Source: Temnothorax longispinosus
Taxonomy: Eukaryota; Arthropoda; Insecta; Hymenoptera; Formicidae
Direction of reading: 5' to 3'
Assembly: GCF_030848805.1 (NCBI RefSeq)
Contig: NC_092362.1
Location: 7,316,001 to 7,380,000 of the forward strand
Length of the DNA: 64,000 nt
The position numbers and the translations under genes were made by a program. Shown in pieces: positions 39,101 through 50,925 of this stretch (its first letter is position 1; every line of letters begins with the position of its first letter). The notes beneath the pieces were generated by a model. It saw nothing but the letters and a program-made list of their open reading frames with translations, ran no database searches and was not told the DNA's origin.

Positions 39101-40999
39101 AATCGAGAAAAGATAAAAATGATAATATGCGATATATATGTAAAGCAATAAAATATAACTCAAGAAGGGAGAGTTCTTGCACTTGAAATATAATTATCAT
39201 TAAAAGTAAAACTATTACATATTAAAAATAAACAAGCAATATTATAATATAAATTACAAATGTAAGAGATTTACTGTTGTGCCCGGGATGCACAAAAATA
39301 GTATTCTTACGATCGTTCGACAAGATATCTGTATCACGTCGCACCTTCGTTCGCAAATATAGGTGCAAATATACAGAGGTTCCGTTTAGTTTATCATGTC
39401 GAAAAATCATCGGAATTTTCTCTCTCTCCCCTAACTTTATCGGCGACGACTTCATCACGGCGGCGCGGCATGGAAATTCGACGAATCGATAAATCGGCGA
39501 CGGCGATGCATCAACGTTGACATTGTCGGTCTATCGTGATTTATGATATGCCTATATTAGCGACACTGTCTCGCTTTTTTCTATCGTCGACCGATTTCCG
39601 AACGTCCAGGTGATCGTACGTCACCTTTCGATGAATAAATCGAATGACATGTGCGCCAGCGAACATAACTATACCGAGAATATTCGCTATGCGGTGATTA
39701 TCATTTGTCAATCAAGCGGTTTTTTTTATCCAACACAATCGAGACAGTAAATAGTCAAACGTTTATCTTTATAAATTGCGAAACAATATTTGCCGCTCGA
39801 TTTTTATGCATATTGTTTGCATATGCATGTTTATTTCAACATAACAAAAATGTCTAAGCGAATAAAATTAGGATGAAAGCTTTTTTAATCAAGATAATGA
39901 GATGTTCCGTTGAAATCTGAAATTGTTCTGCAAAATATTCCGATCTAGGAGCGCCAGGTGTCCCGTTCACGTAGTTTTGTCACGCCCACGCGCTAGACTT
40001 CAAATGCAGCCTCACGGTGCAGAATACGTCCGATCGTAACGCAGAATTACCGCAGCCTTTTGCATCTAGTGGTATATGAGGCAAAGATCGAATAAGAAAA
40101 AGAGACATATTCCCGCCCAGTCTGGCGCGACCGTAATCCGAGACTTCCTTGTTTATTCGTATGGAGTTTCCGCGAAAGCAACGAAAGCATGTGGCGTAAA
40201 GCGTATGCAAGCACGTTCAAATTGTTAAAACTCCTAAATTTTATTGAGAAAATTTTAAAAATTATCCACGAATATATCCTAAGGTAATCTGAAATTATGA
40301 ATAAAATACATATATCGTAAAATTATCTGAAATTAAAGCAGGTATCACATATTTTAATCAACTACTAATAGCGATATCAGTTGAATCACGTATTCTCGAC
40401 GCCTCGCGAAATAACATTCTTTTTTCGATTCGGAAACAACATCTTCAACATTACTTTCTTTCGAAACTGATAATGAGATACAGTCTCGGAAAACCGTCGT
40501 CGCTTTATTTATTTTCCCTGGAGAACGCGCATCACGAAAAGAAAACAATTAAACGAGGATTAATATTGTCGTTCGCGTGGCGTTATGTGTTTGGACAGAG
40601 GACCGAGAGGCAAGAGGGAGAGAGAGAAAAATAATAAACAGACTCCCTCGTAATTTCGGGGGTCTCGGGGTCCCGGGGCCCGGTTGCTCGAGGGGTTGAC
40701 GACGAGACGTGATATATGCGTGGCAGCATATGTCGCGGCTATATGTATACGTTGACGGCTACCTCCGGTCTCTAACGTCGGAAAAATACGCGACACCCCG
40801 TAAGTGCACGAGTATGGGGAGATATGTCTCTCAGGGACGCAGCAGCAATAACCGGAAATAGATATTTCCGAGTACATCGGGTAAACAAGTTGCAATAATA
40901 TTATAGTGCACATATCTTTTTATTTTTTTTCGCTTCAAGTACCTCGTCACAAAATTAAATACTTATTACTTTAATATGACTGCGTTATAATAATACTCC

Positions 41000-41028
41000 A
41001 TTATGATGCATTAAATATGCATCATAAT
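41000..41028. repeat. Perfect 12-bp hairpin
   Basis: ATTATGATGCAT (41000-41011) and ATGCATCATAAT (41017-41028) are exact complements around a 5-base loop in AT-rich sequence. No function is apparent. Confidence 0.6.
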
Positions 41029-44000
41029 ATATCTCTACATAAATTCACAATAAAATATATTGTTGGAATATATATTTTAAATCTAATATATCGTCAGATT
41101 ATTATACTGATTATACTAGACTAATAAATAATAGAGAAAGAGACAGGAAAACATGATAAATTAATTTGAAAGACAATTTGATTTCTACCCCCAAGTAAAG
41201 TCCCCATTTCGCTTCTAGATCTAGGGAGTCTGCCTATCTAGCGACACGCGCACTCGGACTAGTCCCTGCATTTGCACAGACCGTATTTCTCCTCTCATTA
41301 CCATTATTATAAGCACTTCGGCATTGTGCATCGGGCATAATGCCGCTGCACCCTGGCGCGGCATCGCGCTGACATTTGCATCCCGACAAAGAGAGCATTC
41401 ACGCCTCCTTTCTCTCTTCCTCGTCCTTCCTATCTCTCAATGGCAACCCTCGAAATTCTACACTCGAGAGAACACTCGCTACCGATTCACCGTGCTAAAG
41501 CGCCGCGGTGTAACGCATTATCACCGCCGCACATTCGAGATGCATTTATGCGCACGTGTTTCCCACCGCGCCGACGAACGAACGATCGACGCGATGTCGC
41601 GATGGCCGAAAAAATAGCACAAAAGGAAGAATGTCTCCTTCAGCGAGGTTCTCGTCTCGGAGTACTCGGAGCCGATTAGCCAGCCCATTAAACCCACTTT
41701 AGGCAATTTGTGATTCGCGAATTCAGAACCGGAATCCTATTTATAGTTTTACGAGCATCCCGCGTATTCCGTTCGGGAGACCAAAATCCATTCTATCTAC
41801 AATTTCATATATTGCGTATTCCGATGGTGTATATACGTTGATTGTCAATGGATGTTCGCTGTATTCTGCACAGCACACAAAATCGCAAACGGATTCCTGC
41901 CCCGTACTCTATCGCAAATAAAGGCGTTGCCCTTCAATCGAACATTTTCCTTTTCAAAAATCTGGAGATGCACGCGTTCGTGTATCCCATACTAAGTCAT
42001 ACTTCTATACTCGACTTGAATCGCCCTCGTGGACAAGATCGAGCTCACGAGCAATGCTCCGGTTCGCCGACGAAGATACGACGCGGAGGTACGCAGGGAT
42101 GCAAATCGGACGAATGAACGAACGCGAGAGTCGAATACAAATGCTGCACCAGCTCGTCGTAAACACAGAATCGTATTGCGATTGCGTGCGCGACCGCGGC
42201 AGCGCATAACGATATTTTACTAGGCGGCTTTTCGAAGCAGATGACATCCCCTATAACGAGGGCTAAGCGGGGACAAAGCGTGCAACACGCGGTGTGGATT
42301 ACCTATCTTTGGTTGCCATCGAGATATGTGGGGGAGTGAGTCCGGCAAAACGCTCTTCGTATCCGTCACGTGCGTGAAAAAGCTCACTTCTCGGTCGAAT
42401 TAACGTCAGACATGAGATTGATTGGCTTAGGTGAGATACCGGTGAGACACAAACGATATAACGATAGAATTAATCGGAGTCACGTGTTTCGTTTATCAGA
42501 TGATTATCAGATGGTTATCAGACTTTTAGTAAAAGTTTACAAGATTATTATATGTAGAATTTCATACAATACAATTTATTTATAGCATAATTTATAAAAT
42601 TTTATGTAAAGTGGTTTAAAATATGTATATTGTATGTTTTATGCAAAATACGTTCATCAATGACAATAAATTTCTAATTACTTTTTTGTGATATATTCGT
42701 AACTGTAAAATAATTTTATTATTCTTCTATCTATTCTTCTTTTTTTTATAAATTAATGATAATTTTTCGTGCATAACATTAAAATCAACCTAATAATTAA
42801 TCTTAATTAATTTCCTTTTATCTTAATCTCGACTTTTTCCTTCTTTAATTCTTTGGTATTCCTTAATTAGTTTTCCGGACCCGTGCTGAATTTCGCTCAG
42901 TGTGATTCACGCAAACCTATTCGCGTGCGCGCGCCGTTTGTGGTGGTGGTCGCCCGCATCCACGCTTGGCCGATTTATTCAACGGTACGTCCATATGCCA
43001 ACGGGATTAGAATTAGAGTACTTACATGTCGCACGCGTCCACAATATACGGTAATTTGCTTTGATGCCCGCTGACGTTTTAAGTGCGGTACGACCGCATC
43101 GACACGCTCCGATTTCGATCGAAGACGCGCGCCGCGCCGCGCCAATTCATGATCGTGTAATGCGCGTGTAATTCGCGGTCATTTACGCTTTGCTTCCTAT
43201 CCATATGGCGGATCGTTATACTGTTCCGTTAAGCCCCGAAACCTCGAATGTTCAATCCGTTGAACTCTCGAACGAATAATTCACCGGAGTGTGACACGCG
43301 CTTAATAAGAAAAATTATAGATTTATGTTTCAATTGCTCGGGAATTGTTATAAGTTATCCGCGCGATTATGCGATAAGCGATATAATAATGCGATAACAA
43401 TAAGCCGATGAAGCCGGAACGTAACTATTCGGGAATAGCTGCCGATCGAAATCAAACGTGTAAATACCGTAATGCTGTCATATGAATAATCGCGGAGAAA
43501 TAATTCGATTCATAACCGGTCACTGCTAAAATATCGCGTAAATAACGAAAGAATATCGTTAAATGAATATATCATCCATTTGTCTCTTCCTTTTTTCTTT
43601 CCTCCCGCGATCGCCGGTTGAAGATTAAATGCGCGCGTGGCGGCTGATGCTATCGGCCGACGCACATCGGTAAGCCCCCAACGCATCGCCCGTAAGTTTC
43701 TCGTTCCCCACCGTTGCGTCGCGGGCCCTGTGTGCAGTGGTTGCATAAACGAAGCTGGCTATCATTATACCGCCGCACGCATGCTTATTTCCACATAGTT
43801 TAGCCGGTAATTTTGAACTTTACGCGCTGTACGGATTTTCCACTCAAGTCGCGCACGCCGTCTATCTCGGTGTAAATCTTTCGGAATTCAATAACCAAGT
43901 ATTTCGCTAATTAAGCAGAGTATTTCCCTATTAGACACATTAACTGTTTTCACGGTCCAGATCGACTTTACAACGGTCTAGATCGACCTAAAGTATTCCG

Positions 44001-44823
44001 TTTCCGTTTTAGCATCTTATAAAAAGGCATATTTTTAATTTCTGAAGCTAATAAGATTGTGAAAAAAAGTCTCGGCAAGTTTTAAAATATATATATTACG
44101 GATCCGTATATCTTTCGCAGTAATTTAATCTTAACGTTCGTAGACTTTAATATACTTTTGAACATATTTTAATATCTTAAAAATAAAAGCGGAAAATGCT
44201 TTGATAAAAAATTACACTCGCGAAAGCAAACTTTAGTGCTAGGTAATTAACTGACGCAAACTGTGTAAAAAATTCAATAAAATATAAAAAGATAGCATTA
44301 AATAACATTGAATTAATATTGAAATAAATTACGTACATAACAAAGATTACAACCGGATGATTTAATATTTTAGTTCAATTTATAACGCATTAAACAGTTT
44401 TGATAAGGAAATTAATAAAATAATAAAGTCATAAAACTCGCTTTGTTTAAAGCACTTGGTTTTGATACCGCAATTAAACCGTGCATTAATCTACAATAGC
44501 CATCGAGAGGATTAATTCGCGCAATTATATTTTCGATTGTTAGCAAAACAACAGACATTTAATGATAAAACGAACGTATTCGTGAAACAATACCAAACAA
44601 TACCGTCGTCGAAGAGGATTTGTTTACTGGCTGCGCAAAATGCAGGATGAAAATTGATAAACGTGTTATGCGCGTTGTTGACATTTGACTCTAATTGATA
44701 TTTGACTTCGTGTTGCAGTCGTGAACAAATAACGGGTAGTCCAACCGTTGCGTTGGTCGTTGGCGCGTTGCGAGATAAAACGCGAGTTCGAGAGCCACTC
44801 TCGGAACGAATTATCGGGATGGC

Positions 44824-44831
44824 AATAATCT
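44824..44831. repeat. Target-site duplication, left
   Basis: AATAATCT immediately precedes the left terminus of the foldback element and is identical to 50918-50925. Confidence 0.9.
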
Positions 44832-45784
44832 GAGTGTGTGAAGTTGGCCCCCCCAAATGATCCAAATATAGTTCTGTTTAGAGTTCTGAATTCTTTCGGA
44901 CAATAGGAAGAGTTCCTGATAAGTTTTAAAAAGAGTTCTGGCGATTAAGATAACGAAAACACCTTTTGAAAAAAGGGGGGCCAACTTCACGATTTTTTAA
45001 ATCAAATTTTGAGATCGAATAGTTCTGAATGGTCTAAACGCTTCATTTTGCGATTATCTAGAGTTCCTGATACACAAAAAATTTTTTTGGTTAATTAAAA
45101 AACAAAAAAAAATTTTGAAAATTTTATTTTAAAATCGAGTAGTTCTGAATGCCTTAAACGTTTTATTTTGCGATTACCTAGAGTTCCTGATACATAAAAA
45201 AATTTTTACTTTAATTAAAAACAATTTTTTGGCAAAAGAAAATTTTCAATCATCTCTCGTTCAAATATCGATTATCTTGCAAATCGTTAGCCTAATCGCT
45301 TTGAGCCATAAGACTTTTCGTCACAACTCGTCGAAAAATGTCCAAAAGTCCTATCAGAACTATTCGGTACTCCAAAAAAATTTTCGACCCCGGGACTTAG
45401 AAAACTTTCAAGCATCTCTCGATCAAATGTCGGTTATCTTGCAAACCGTTGGCCTAATCGCTTTGAGCCATAAGACTTTTCGTCACAACTCGTCGAGAAA
45501 TGTCCAAAAGTCCCATCAGAACTATTCGGAACTCCAAAAAAATTTTTGACCTCGGGACTTGAAAAACTTTCACCGTCTGTGAAGTTGGTCCGTCTTTTTC
45601 AAAATTTGGATAAATTTGTTAGAGTTCTGGATTTTCCAGCAAGAGTTCTAGAGTTTTCTATAATTTTTAGAAAGAGTTCCGTTATTTAAAATGACGAAAA
45701 CACCATTTAAAAAATGAGGGGTTAACTTCACGGCGCCCCCCATTTTTGAAAAAATGAATTTTTTATGGTAGTTCCGGATAGATT
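44832..45784 (+). repeat. Left outer arm of the foldback element (modules A-B-B-C-C-A)
   Basis: Several internal duplications are visible. Module A (about 44836-44990) runs from GTGAAGTTGGCCCCCC to the inverted GGGGGGCCAACTTCAC. A diverged module A copy (45579-45731) runs from TGTGAAGTTGG to GTTAACTTCAC; both carry AACGAAAACACC before the second end. Module B occurs twice with 121-bp spacing (ATCGAATAGTTCTGAATG at 45013 and a close copy at 45134). Module C occurs twice with about 162-bp spacing (45240-45560, sharing GAGCCATAAGACTTTTCGTC). The hexamer AGTTCT/AGTTCC recurs throughout. Confidence 0.85.
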
Positions 45785-47190
45785 TCGATGAGTTCTAGAG
45801 TTCCCAATAGGTTTTATAGCGCTACGACCAATAATTCAAAAGTTACAGCCCTTTAAAGTGCCCCATTTCGAAAAATTTCTAAGTTCCTAAGAGTAAATTT
45901 TTTTTCGGAAATCGGCAGTTTCCGCGGGAGTTCTGGTCGCCCCCCGAAGAGTTCTATCAAAAACTATCAGGGTCCGAAGCGCTGCGACCAATATTTCAAA
46001 AGTTACAGCCCTTCAAAGTGTCACCTCTAAAATTAAAAAATTTTTTTCGGGAGTTCTGACGGGAGTTCTGGTCGCCCCCCGAAGAGTTCTATCGAAAACT
46101 ATTATGGCCCGAAGCGCTACGATTAATATTTCAAAAGTTACAGCCACCCAAAGTGCCACATCTCAAAAATTTTTTAAGTCCCTAAGGGTAAATATTTTTT
46201 TTCGGAAATCGGCAGTTCTCGCGGGAGTTCTGGTCGCCCCCCGAAGAGTTCTATCGAAAACCATCAGGGTCCGAAACGCTGCGACCAATATTTCAAAAGT
46301 TACAGCCCTTCAAAGTGTCACCTCTAAAATTAAAAAATTTCTTTTGGGAGTTCTGACGGGAGTTCTGGTCGTCCCCCGAAGAGTTTTATCGAAAACTGTT
46401 ATGGCCCAAAACGCTCCGACCAATATTTCAAAAGTTATAGCCCTTCAAAGTGCCACCTCTAAAAATAAAAAATTTTTTTCGGTAGTTCTGACGAGAGTTC
46501 TGTTCGCCCCCCGAAGAGTTCTATCAAAAACTATCAGGGTCCGAAGCGCTGCGACCAATATTTCAAAAGTTACAGCCCTTCAAAGTGTCACCTCTAAAAT
46601 TAAAAAATTTTTTTGGGAGTTCTGACGGGAGTTCTGGTCGCCCTCCGAAGAGTTCTATCGAAAACTATTATGGCCCGAAGCGCTACGATTAATATTTCAA
46701 AAGTTACAGCCACCCAAAGTGCCACACCTCAAAAATTTTTTAAGTCCCTAAGGGTAAATTTTTTTTTCGGAAATCGGCAGTTCTCGCGGGAATTCTGGTC
46801 GCCCCCCGAAGAGTTCTATCGAAAACCATCAGGGTCCGAAGCGCTGCGACCAATATTTCAAAAGTTACAGCCCTTCAAAGTGTCACCTCTAAAATTAAAA
46901 AATTTTTTTTGGGAGTTCTGACGGGAGTTCTGGTCGCCCCCCGAAGAGTTCTATCGAAAACTATTATGGCCCGAAGCGCTACGATTAATATTTCAAAAGT
47001 TACAGCCCCGCAAAGTGCCACAGCTCAAAAATTTTTTAAGATCCTAAGGGTAAATATTTTTTTTCGGAAATCGGCAGTTCTCGCGGGAGTTCTGGTCGCC
47101 CCCCGAAGAGTTCTATCGAAAACTGTTACGGCCCGAAGCGCTCCGACCAATATTTCAAAAGTTACAGTCCTTCAAAAAGTGCAACCACCA
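45785..47190 (+). repeat. Left tandem array of the foldback element, about 10 units
   Basis: Units are marked by TTCAAAAGTTACAGCC, starting GTTACAG at 45842, 46002, 46137, 46299, 46434, 46569, 46703, 46864, 46999 and 47161. The spacings are therefore close to either 135 or 162 bp. The long form carries an extra segment with TTTTTTCGGAAATCGGCAGTT. Other shared landmarks are GGGAGTTCTGGTCGCCCCCC, GAAGAGTTCTATCGAAAAC and CGAAGCGCT. Confidence 0.9.
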
Positions 47191-47261
47191 AAATTAAAAA
47201 CTTTCAATCATTATTCAAAAGAAATCGCCATATACGGGTCGAGCAATAGATCTAAGGCAGC

Positions 47262-47518
47262 TCAATATTATATTATATTACACGTGCGTGGAAAGTGGCC
47301 CATTACGCGCGCCATCTGTGTGACAAATAGCCAATTCCATACACGAGTCAAAACAGTGCGGTAATGTAACATTACCGCACTGTTTCTTCGAAACTGTGCG
47401 GTAATGTAAACATTACCGCACTGTTTTGACTCGTGTATGGAATCGGCCATCCGTCGCACAGATGACGCGCGCGCAATAATGGGCCACTTTCCACGCACTT
47501 TGTAATATAAAATAGGGT
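47262..47518. repeat. Palindromic core of the foldback element
   Basis: The two halves are inverted copies around about 47390-47393. The left half runs TTATATTACACGTGCGTGG...ATTCCATACACGAGTCAAAA. The right half mirrors it as TTTTGACTCGTGTATGGAAT...CCACGCAC..TGTAATATAA. Inside, two near-perfect palindromes occur (47354-47382 and 47394-47423), both built from CAGTGCGGTAATGT and its inverse. The core arms are more diverged from each other than the outer arms. Confidence 0.85.
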
Positions 47519-47584
47519 GTGTAACACGTGCGGGATGAGAATTGGACACGAGTGCGGAGTGGACGCACGAGCCGAAGGCGAGAA

Positions 47585-49960
47585 AAATTTTTGAGCTGTG
47601 GCACTTTGTGTGGCTGTAACTTTTGAAATATTAATCGTAGCGCTTCGGGCCATAATAGTTTTCGATAGAACTCTTCGGAGGGCGACCAGAACTCCCGTCA
47701 GAACTCCCAAAAAAATTTTTTAATTTTAGAGGTGACACTTTGAAGGGCTGTAACTTTTGAAATATTGGTCGCAGCGCTTCGGACCCTGATGGTTTTCGAT
47801 AGAACTCTTCGGGGGGCGACCAGAACTCCCGCGAGAACTGCCGATTTCCGAAAAAAAATATTTACCCTTAGGGACTTAAAAAATTTTTGAGGTGTGGCAC
47901 TTTGGGTGGCTGTAACTTTTGAAATATTAATCGTAGCGCTTCGGGCCATAATAGTTTTCGATAGAACTCTTCGGGGGGCGACCAGAACTCCCGTCAGAAC
48001 TCCCAAAAAAAATTTTTTAATTTTAGAGGTGACACTTTGAAGGGCTGTAACTTTTGAAATATTGGTCGCAGCGCTTCGGACCCTGATAGTTTTTGATAGA
48101 ACTCTTCGGGGGGCGAACAGAACTCTCGTCAGAACTCCCGAAAAAAATTTTTTATTTTTAGAGGTGGCACTTTGAAGGGCTATAACTTTTGAAATATTGG
48201 TCGGAGCGTTTTGGGCCATAACAGTTTTCGATAAAACTCTTCGGGGGACGACCAGAACTCCCGTCAGAACTCCCAAAAGAAATTTTTTAATTTTAAAGGT
48301 GACACTTTGAAGGGCTGTAACTTTTGAAATATTAATCGTAGCGCTTCGGGCCATAATAGTTTTCGATAGACCTCTTCGGGGGGCGACCAGAACTCCCGTC
48401 AGAACTCCAAAAAAAATTTTTTTATTTTAGAGGTGACACTTTGAAGGGCTGTAACTTTTGAAATATTGGTCGCAGCGCTTCGGACCCTGATGGTTTTCGA
48501 TAGAACTCTTCGGGGGGCGACCAGAATTCCCGCGAGAACTGCCGATTTCCGAAAAAAAAATTTACCCTTAGGGACTTAAAAAATTTTTGAGGTGTGGCAC
48601 TTTGGGTGGCTGTAACTTTTGAAATATTAATCGTAGCGCTTCGGGCCATAATAGTTTTCGATAGAACTCTTCGGGGGGCGACCAGAACTCCCGTCAGAAC
48701 TCCCGAAAAAAATTTTTTATTTTTAGAGGTGGCACTTTGAAGGGCTATAACTTTTGAAATATTGGTCGGAGCGTTTTGGGCCATAACAGTTTTCGATAGA
48801 ACTCTTCGGGGGGCGACCAGAACTCCCGTCAGAACTCCCAAAAAAAATTTTTTAATTTTAGAGGTGACACTTTGAAGGGCTGTAACTTTTGAAATATTGG
48901 TCGCAGCGCTTCGGACCCTGATGGTTTTCGATAGAACTCTTCGGGGGGCGACCAGAATTCCCGCGAGAACTGCCGATTTCCGAAAAAAAAAATTTACCCT
49001 TAGGGACTTAAAAAATTTTTGAGGTGTGGCACTTTGGGTGGCTGTAACTTTTGAAATATTAATCGTAGCGCTTCGGGCCATAATAGTTTTCGATAGAACT
49101 CTTCGGGGGGCGACCAGAACTCCCGTCAGAACTCCCAAAAAAAATTTTTTAATTTTAGAGGTGACACTTTGAAGGGCTGTAACTTTTGAAATATTGGTCG
49201 CAGCGCTTCGGACCCTGATAGTTTTTGATAGAACTCTTCGGGGGGCGAACAGAACTCTCGTCAGAACTACCGAAAAAAATTTTTTATTTTTAGAGGTGGC
49301 ACTTTGAAGGGCTATAACTTTTGAAATATTGGTCGGAGCGTTTTGGGCCATAACAGTTTTCGATAAAACTCTTCGGGGGACGACCAGAACTCCCGTCAGA
49401 ACTCCCAAAAGAAATTTTTTAATTTTAGAGGTGACACTTTGAAGGGCTGTAACTTTTGAAATATTGGTCGCAGCGTTTCGGACCCTGATGGTTTTCGATA
49501 GAACTCTTCGGGGGGCGACCAGAACTCCCGCGAGAACTGCCGATTTCCGAAAAAAATATTTACCCTTAGGGACTTGAAAAATTTTTGAGATGTGGCACTT
49601 TGGGTGGCTGTAACTTTTGAAATATTAATCGTAGCGCTTCGGGCCATAATAGTTTTCGATAGACCTCTTCAGGGGGCGACCAGAACTCCCGTCAGAACTC
49701 CCAAAAGAAATTTTTTTATTTTAGAGGTGACACTTTGAAGGGCTGTAACTTTTGAAATATTGGTCGCAGCGCTTCGGACCCTGATGGTTTTCGATAGAAC
49801 TCTTCGGGGGGCGACCAGAACTCCCGCGGGAACTGCCGATTTCCGAAAAAAAAATTTACTCTTAGGAACTTAGAAATTTTTCGAAATGGGGCACTTTAAA
49901 GGGCTGTAACTTTTGAATTATTGGTCGTAGCGCTATAAAACCTATTGGGAACTCTAGAAC
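47585..49960 (-). repeat. Right tandem array of the foldback element, about 17 units
   Basis: This is the same 135/162-bp unit family as the left array in inverted orientation, marked by GGCTGTAACTTTTGAAATAT (or GGCTATAACTTTTG). About 17 occurrences can be counted between 47610 and 49915. It is about 1 kb longer than the left array, so the arms are not mirror images in this part. Uninterrupted minus-strand frames at 47698-48354 and 48422-49408 arise because both unit lengths are multiples of three. Confidence 0.9.
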
Positions 49961-50917
49961 TCATCGAAATCTATCCGGAACTACTATAAAAAATTCATTT
50001 TTTCAAAAATGGGGGGCGCCGTGAAGTTAACCCCTCATTTTTTAAATGGTGTTTTCGTCATTTTAAATAACGGAACTCTTTCTAAAAATTATAGAGAACT
50101 CTAGAACTCTTGCTGGAAAATCCAGAACTCTAACAAATTTATCCGAATTTTGAAAAAGGCGGACCAACTTCACAGACGGTGAAAGTTTTTCAAGTCCCGA
50201 GGTCAAAAATTTTTTTAGAGTTCCGAATAGTTCTGATGGGACTTTTGGACATTTCTCGACGAGTTGTGACGAAAAGTCTTATGGCTCAAAGCGATTAGGC
50301 CAACGGTTTGCAAGATAACCGACATTTGATCGAGAGATGCTTGAAAGTTTTCTAAGTCCCGGGGTCGAAAATTTTTTTGGAGTACCGAATAGTTCTGATA
50401 AGACTTTTGGACATTTTTCGACGAGTTGTGACGAAAAGTCTTATGGCTCAAAGCGATTAGGCTAACGATTTGCAAGATAATCGATATTTGAACGAGAGAT
50501 GATTGAAAATTTTCTTTTGCCAAAAAATTGTTTTTAATTAATCTAAAAATTTTTTTATGTATCAGGAACTCTAGGTAATCGCAAAATAAAACGTTTAAGG
50601 CATTCAGAACTACTCGATTTTAAAATAAAATTTTCAAAATTTTTTTTTGTTTTTTAATTGACCAAAAAATTTTTTGTGTATCAGGAACTCTAGATAATCG
50701 CAAAATGAAGCGTTTAGACCATTCAGAACTATTCGATCTCAAAATTTGATTTAAAAAATCGTGAAGTTGGCCCCCCTTTTTTCAAAAGGTGTTTTCGTTA
50801 TCTTAATCGCCAGAACTCTTTTTAAAACTTATCAGGAACTCTTCCTATTGTCCGAAAGAATTCAGAACTCTAAACAGAACTATTTGGATCATTTGGGGGG
50901 GCCAACTTCACACACTC
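49961..50917 (-). repeat. Right outer arm of the foldback element
   Basis: It mirrors the left outer arm. An inverted module A lies at about 50021-50174, two C modules at about 50200-50515, two B modules at about 50555-50750, and the terminal module A closes the element. In the terminal 400 bp only a few differences from the left arm are seen by eye. Confidence 0.85.
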
Positions 50918-50925
50918 AATAATCT
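50918..50925. repeat. Target-site duplication, right
   Basis: AATAATCT immediately follows the right terminus of the foldback element and is identical to 44824-44831. Confidence 0.9.

Larger units (their letters stand above)
31780..44823. other. Upstream region/first introns of Rapgap1, no firm exon
   Basis: This is AT-rich sequence with scattered CpG-rich patches (about 34100-34330, 34640-34810, 36120-36300, 37540-37680, 40560-40900, 41340-41680, 42000-42240, 42900-43160, 43600-43760). The copy-2 duplicate (32286-32470), a TTA-rich relative of 25475-25575 (31941-32044) and a 12-bp hairpin (41000-41028) lie here. A possible first exon is noted at 36120-36158. The open frames in it are short and unlike known proteins. 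At least one upstream Rapgap1 exon is expected here or further right. Confidence 0.5.
44832..50917. mobile_element. 6.1-kb foldback-type DNA element with 8-bp target duplication
   Basis: The element begins GAGTGTGTGAAGTTGGC and ends with the exact inverse, GCCAACTTCACACACTC. It is flanked on both sides by the identical octamer AATAATCT. The two halves are inverted copies: about 1 kb of unique-order outer arm on each side differs at only a handful of positions in the parts compared by eye (for example AAATATAG against AAATAG, and GGTTAATT against GGTCAATT). Each arm then passes into a tandem array pointing toward a palindromic core. No frame resembles a transposase, so it is probably non-autonomous. 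An 8-bp duplication is known for hAT and P-superfamily transposons, and foldback elements with tandem repeats in long arms are known in Drosophila (FB, Galileo). The terminal sequence fits none of these that I can recognise. Confidence 0.9.

Noticed and set aside
45785..49960. Regular repeats with spacers resembling a CRISPR array
   Set aside because: Units are 135-162 bp, repeated over their full length without unique spacers, and lie inside a eukaryotic foldback element.
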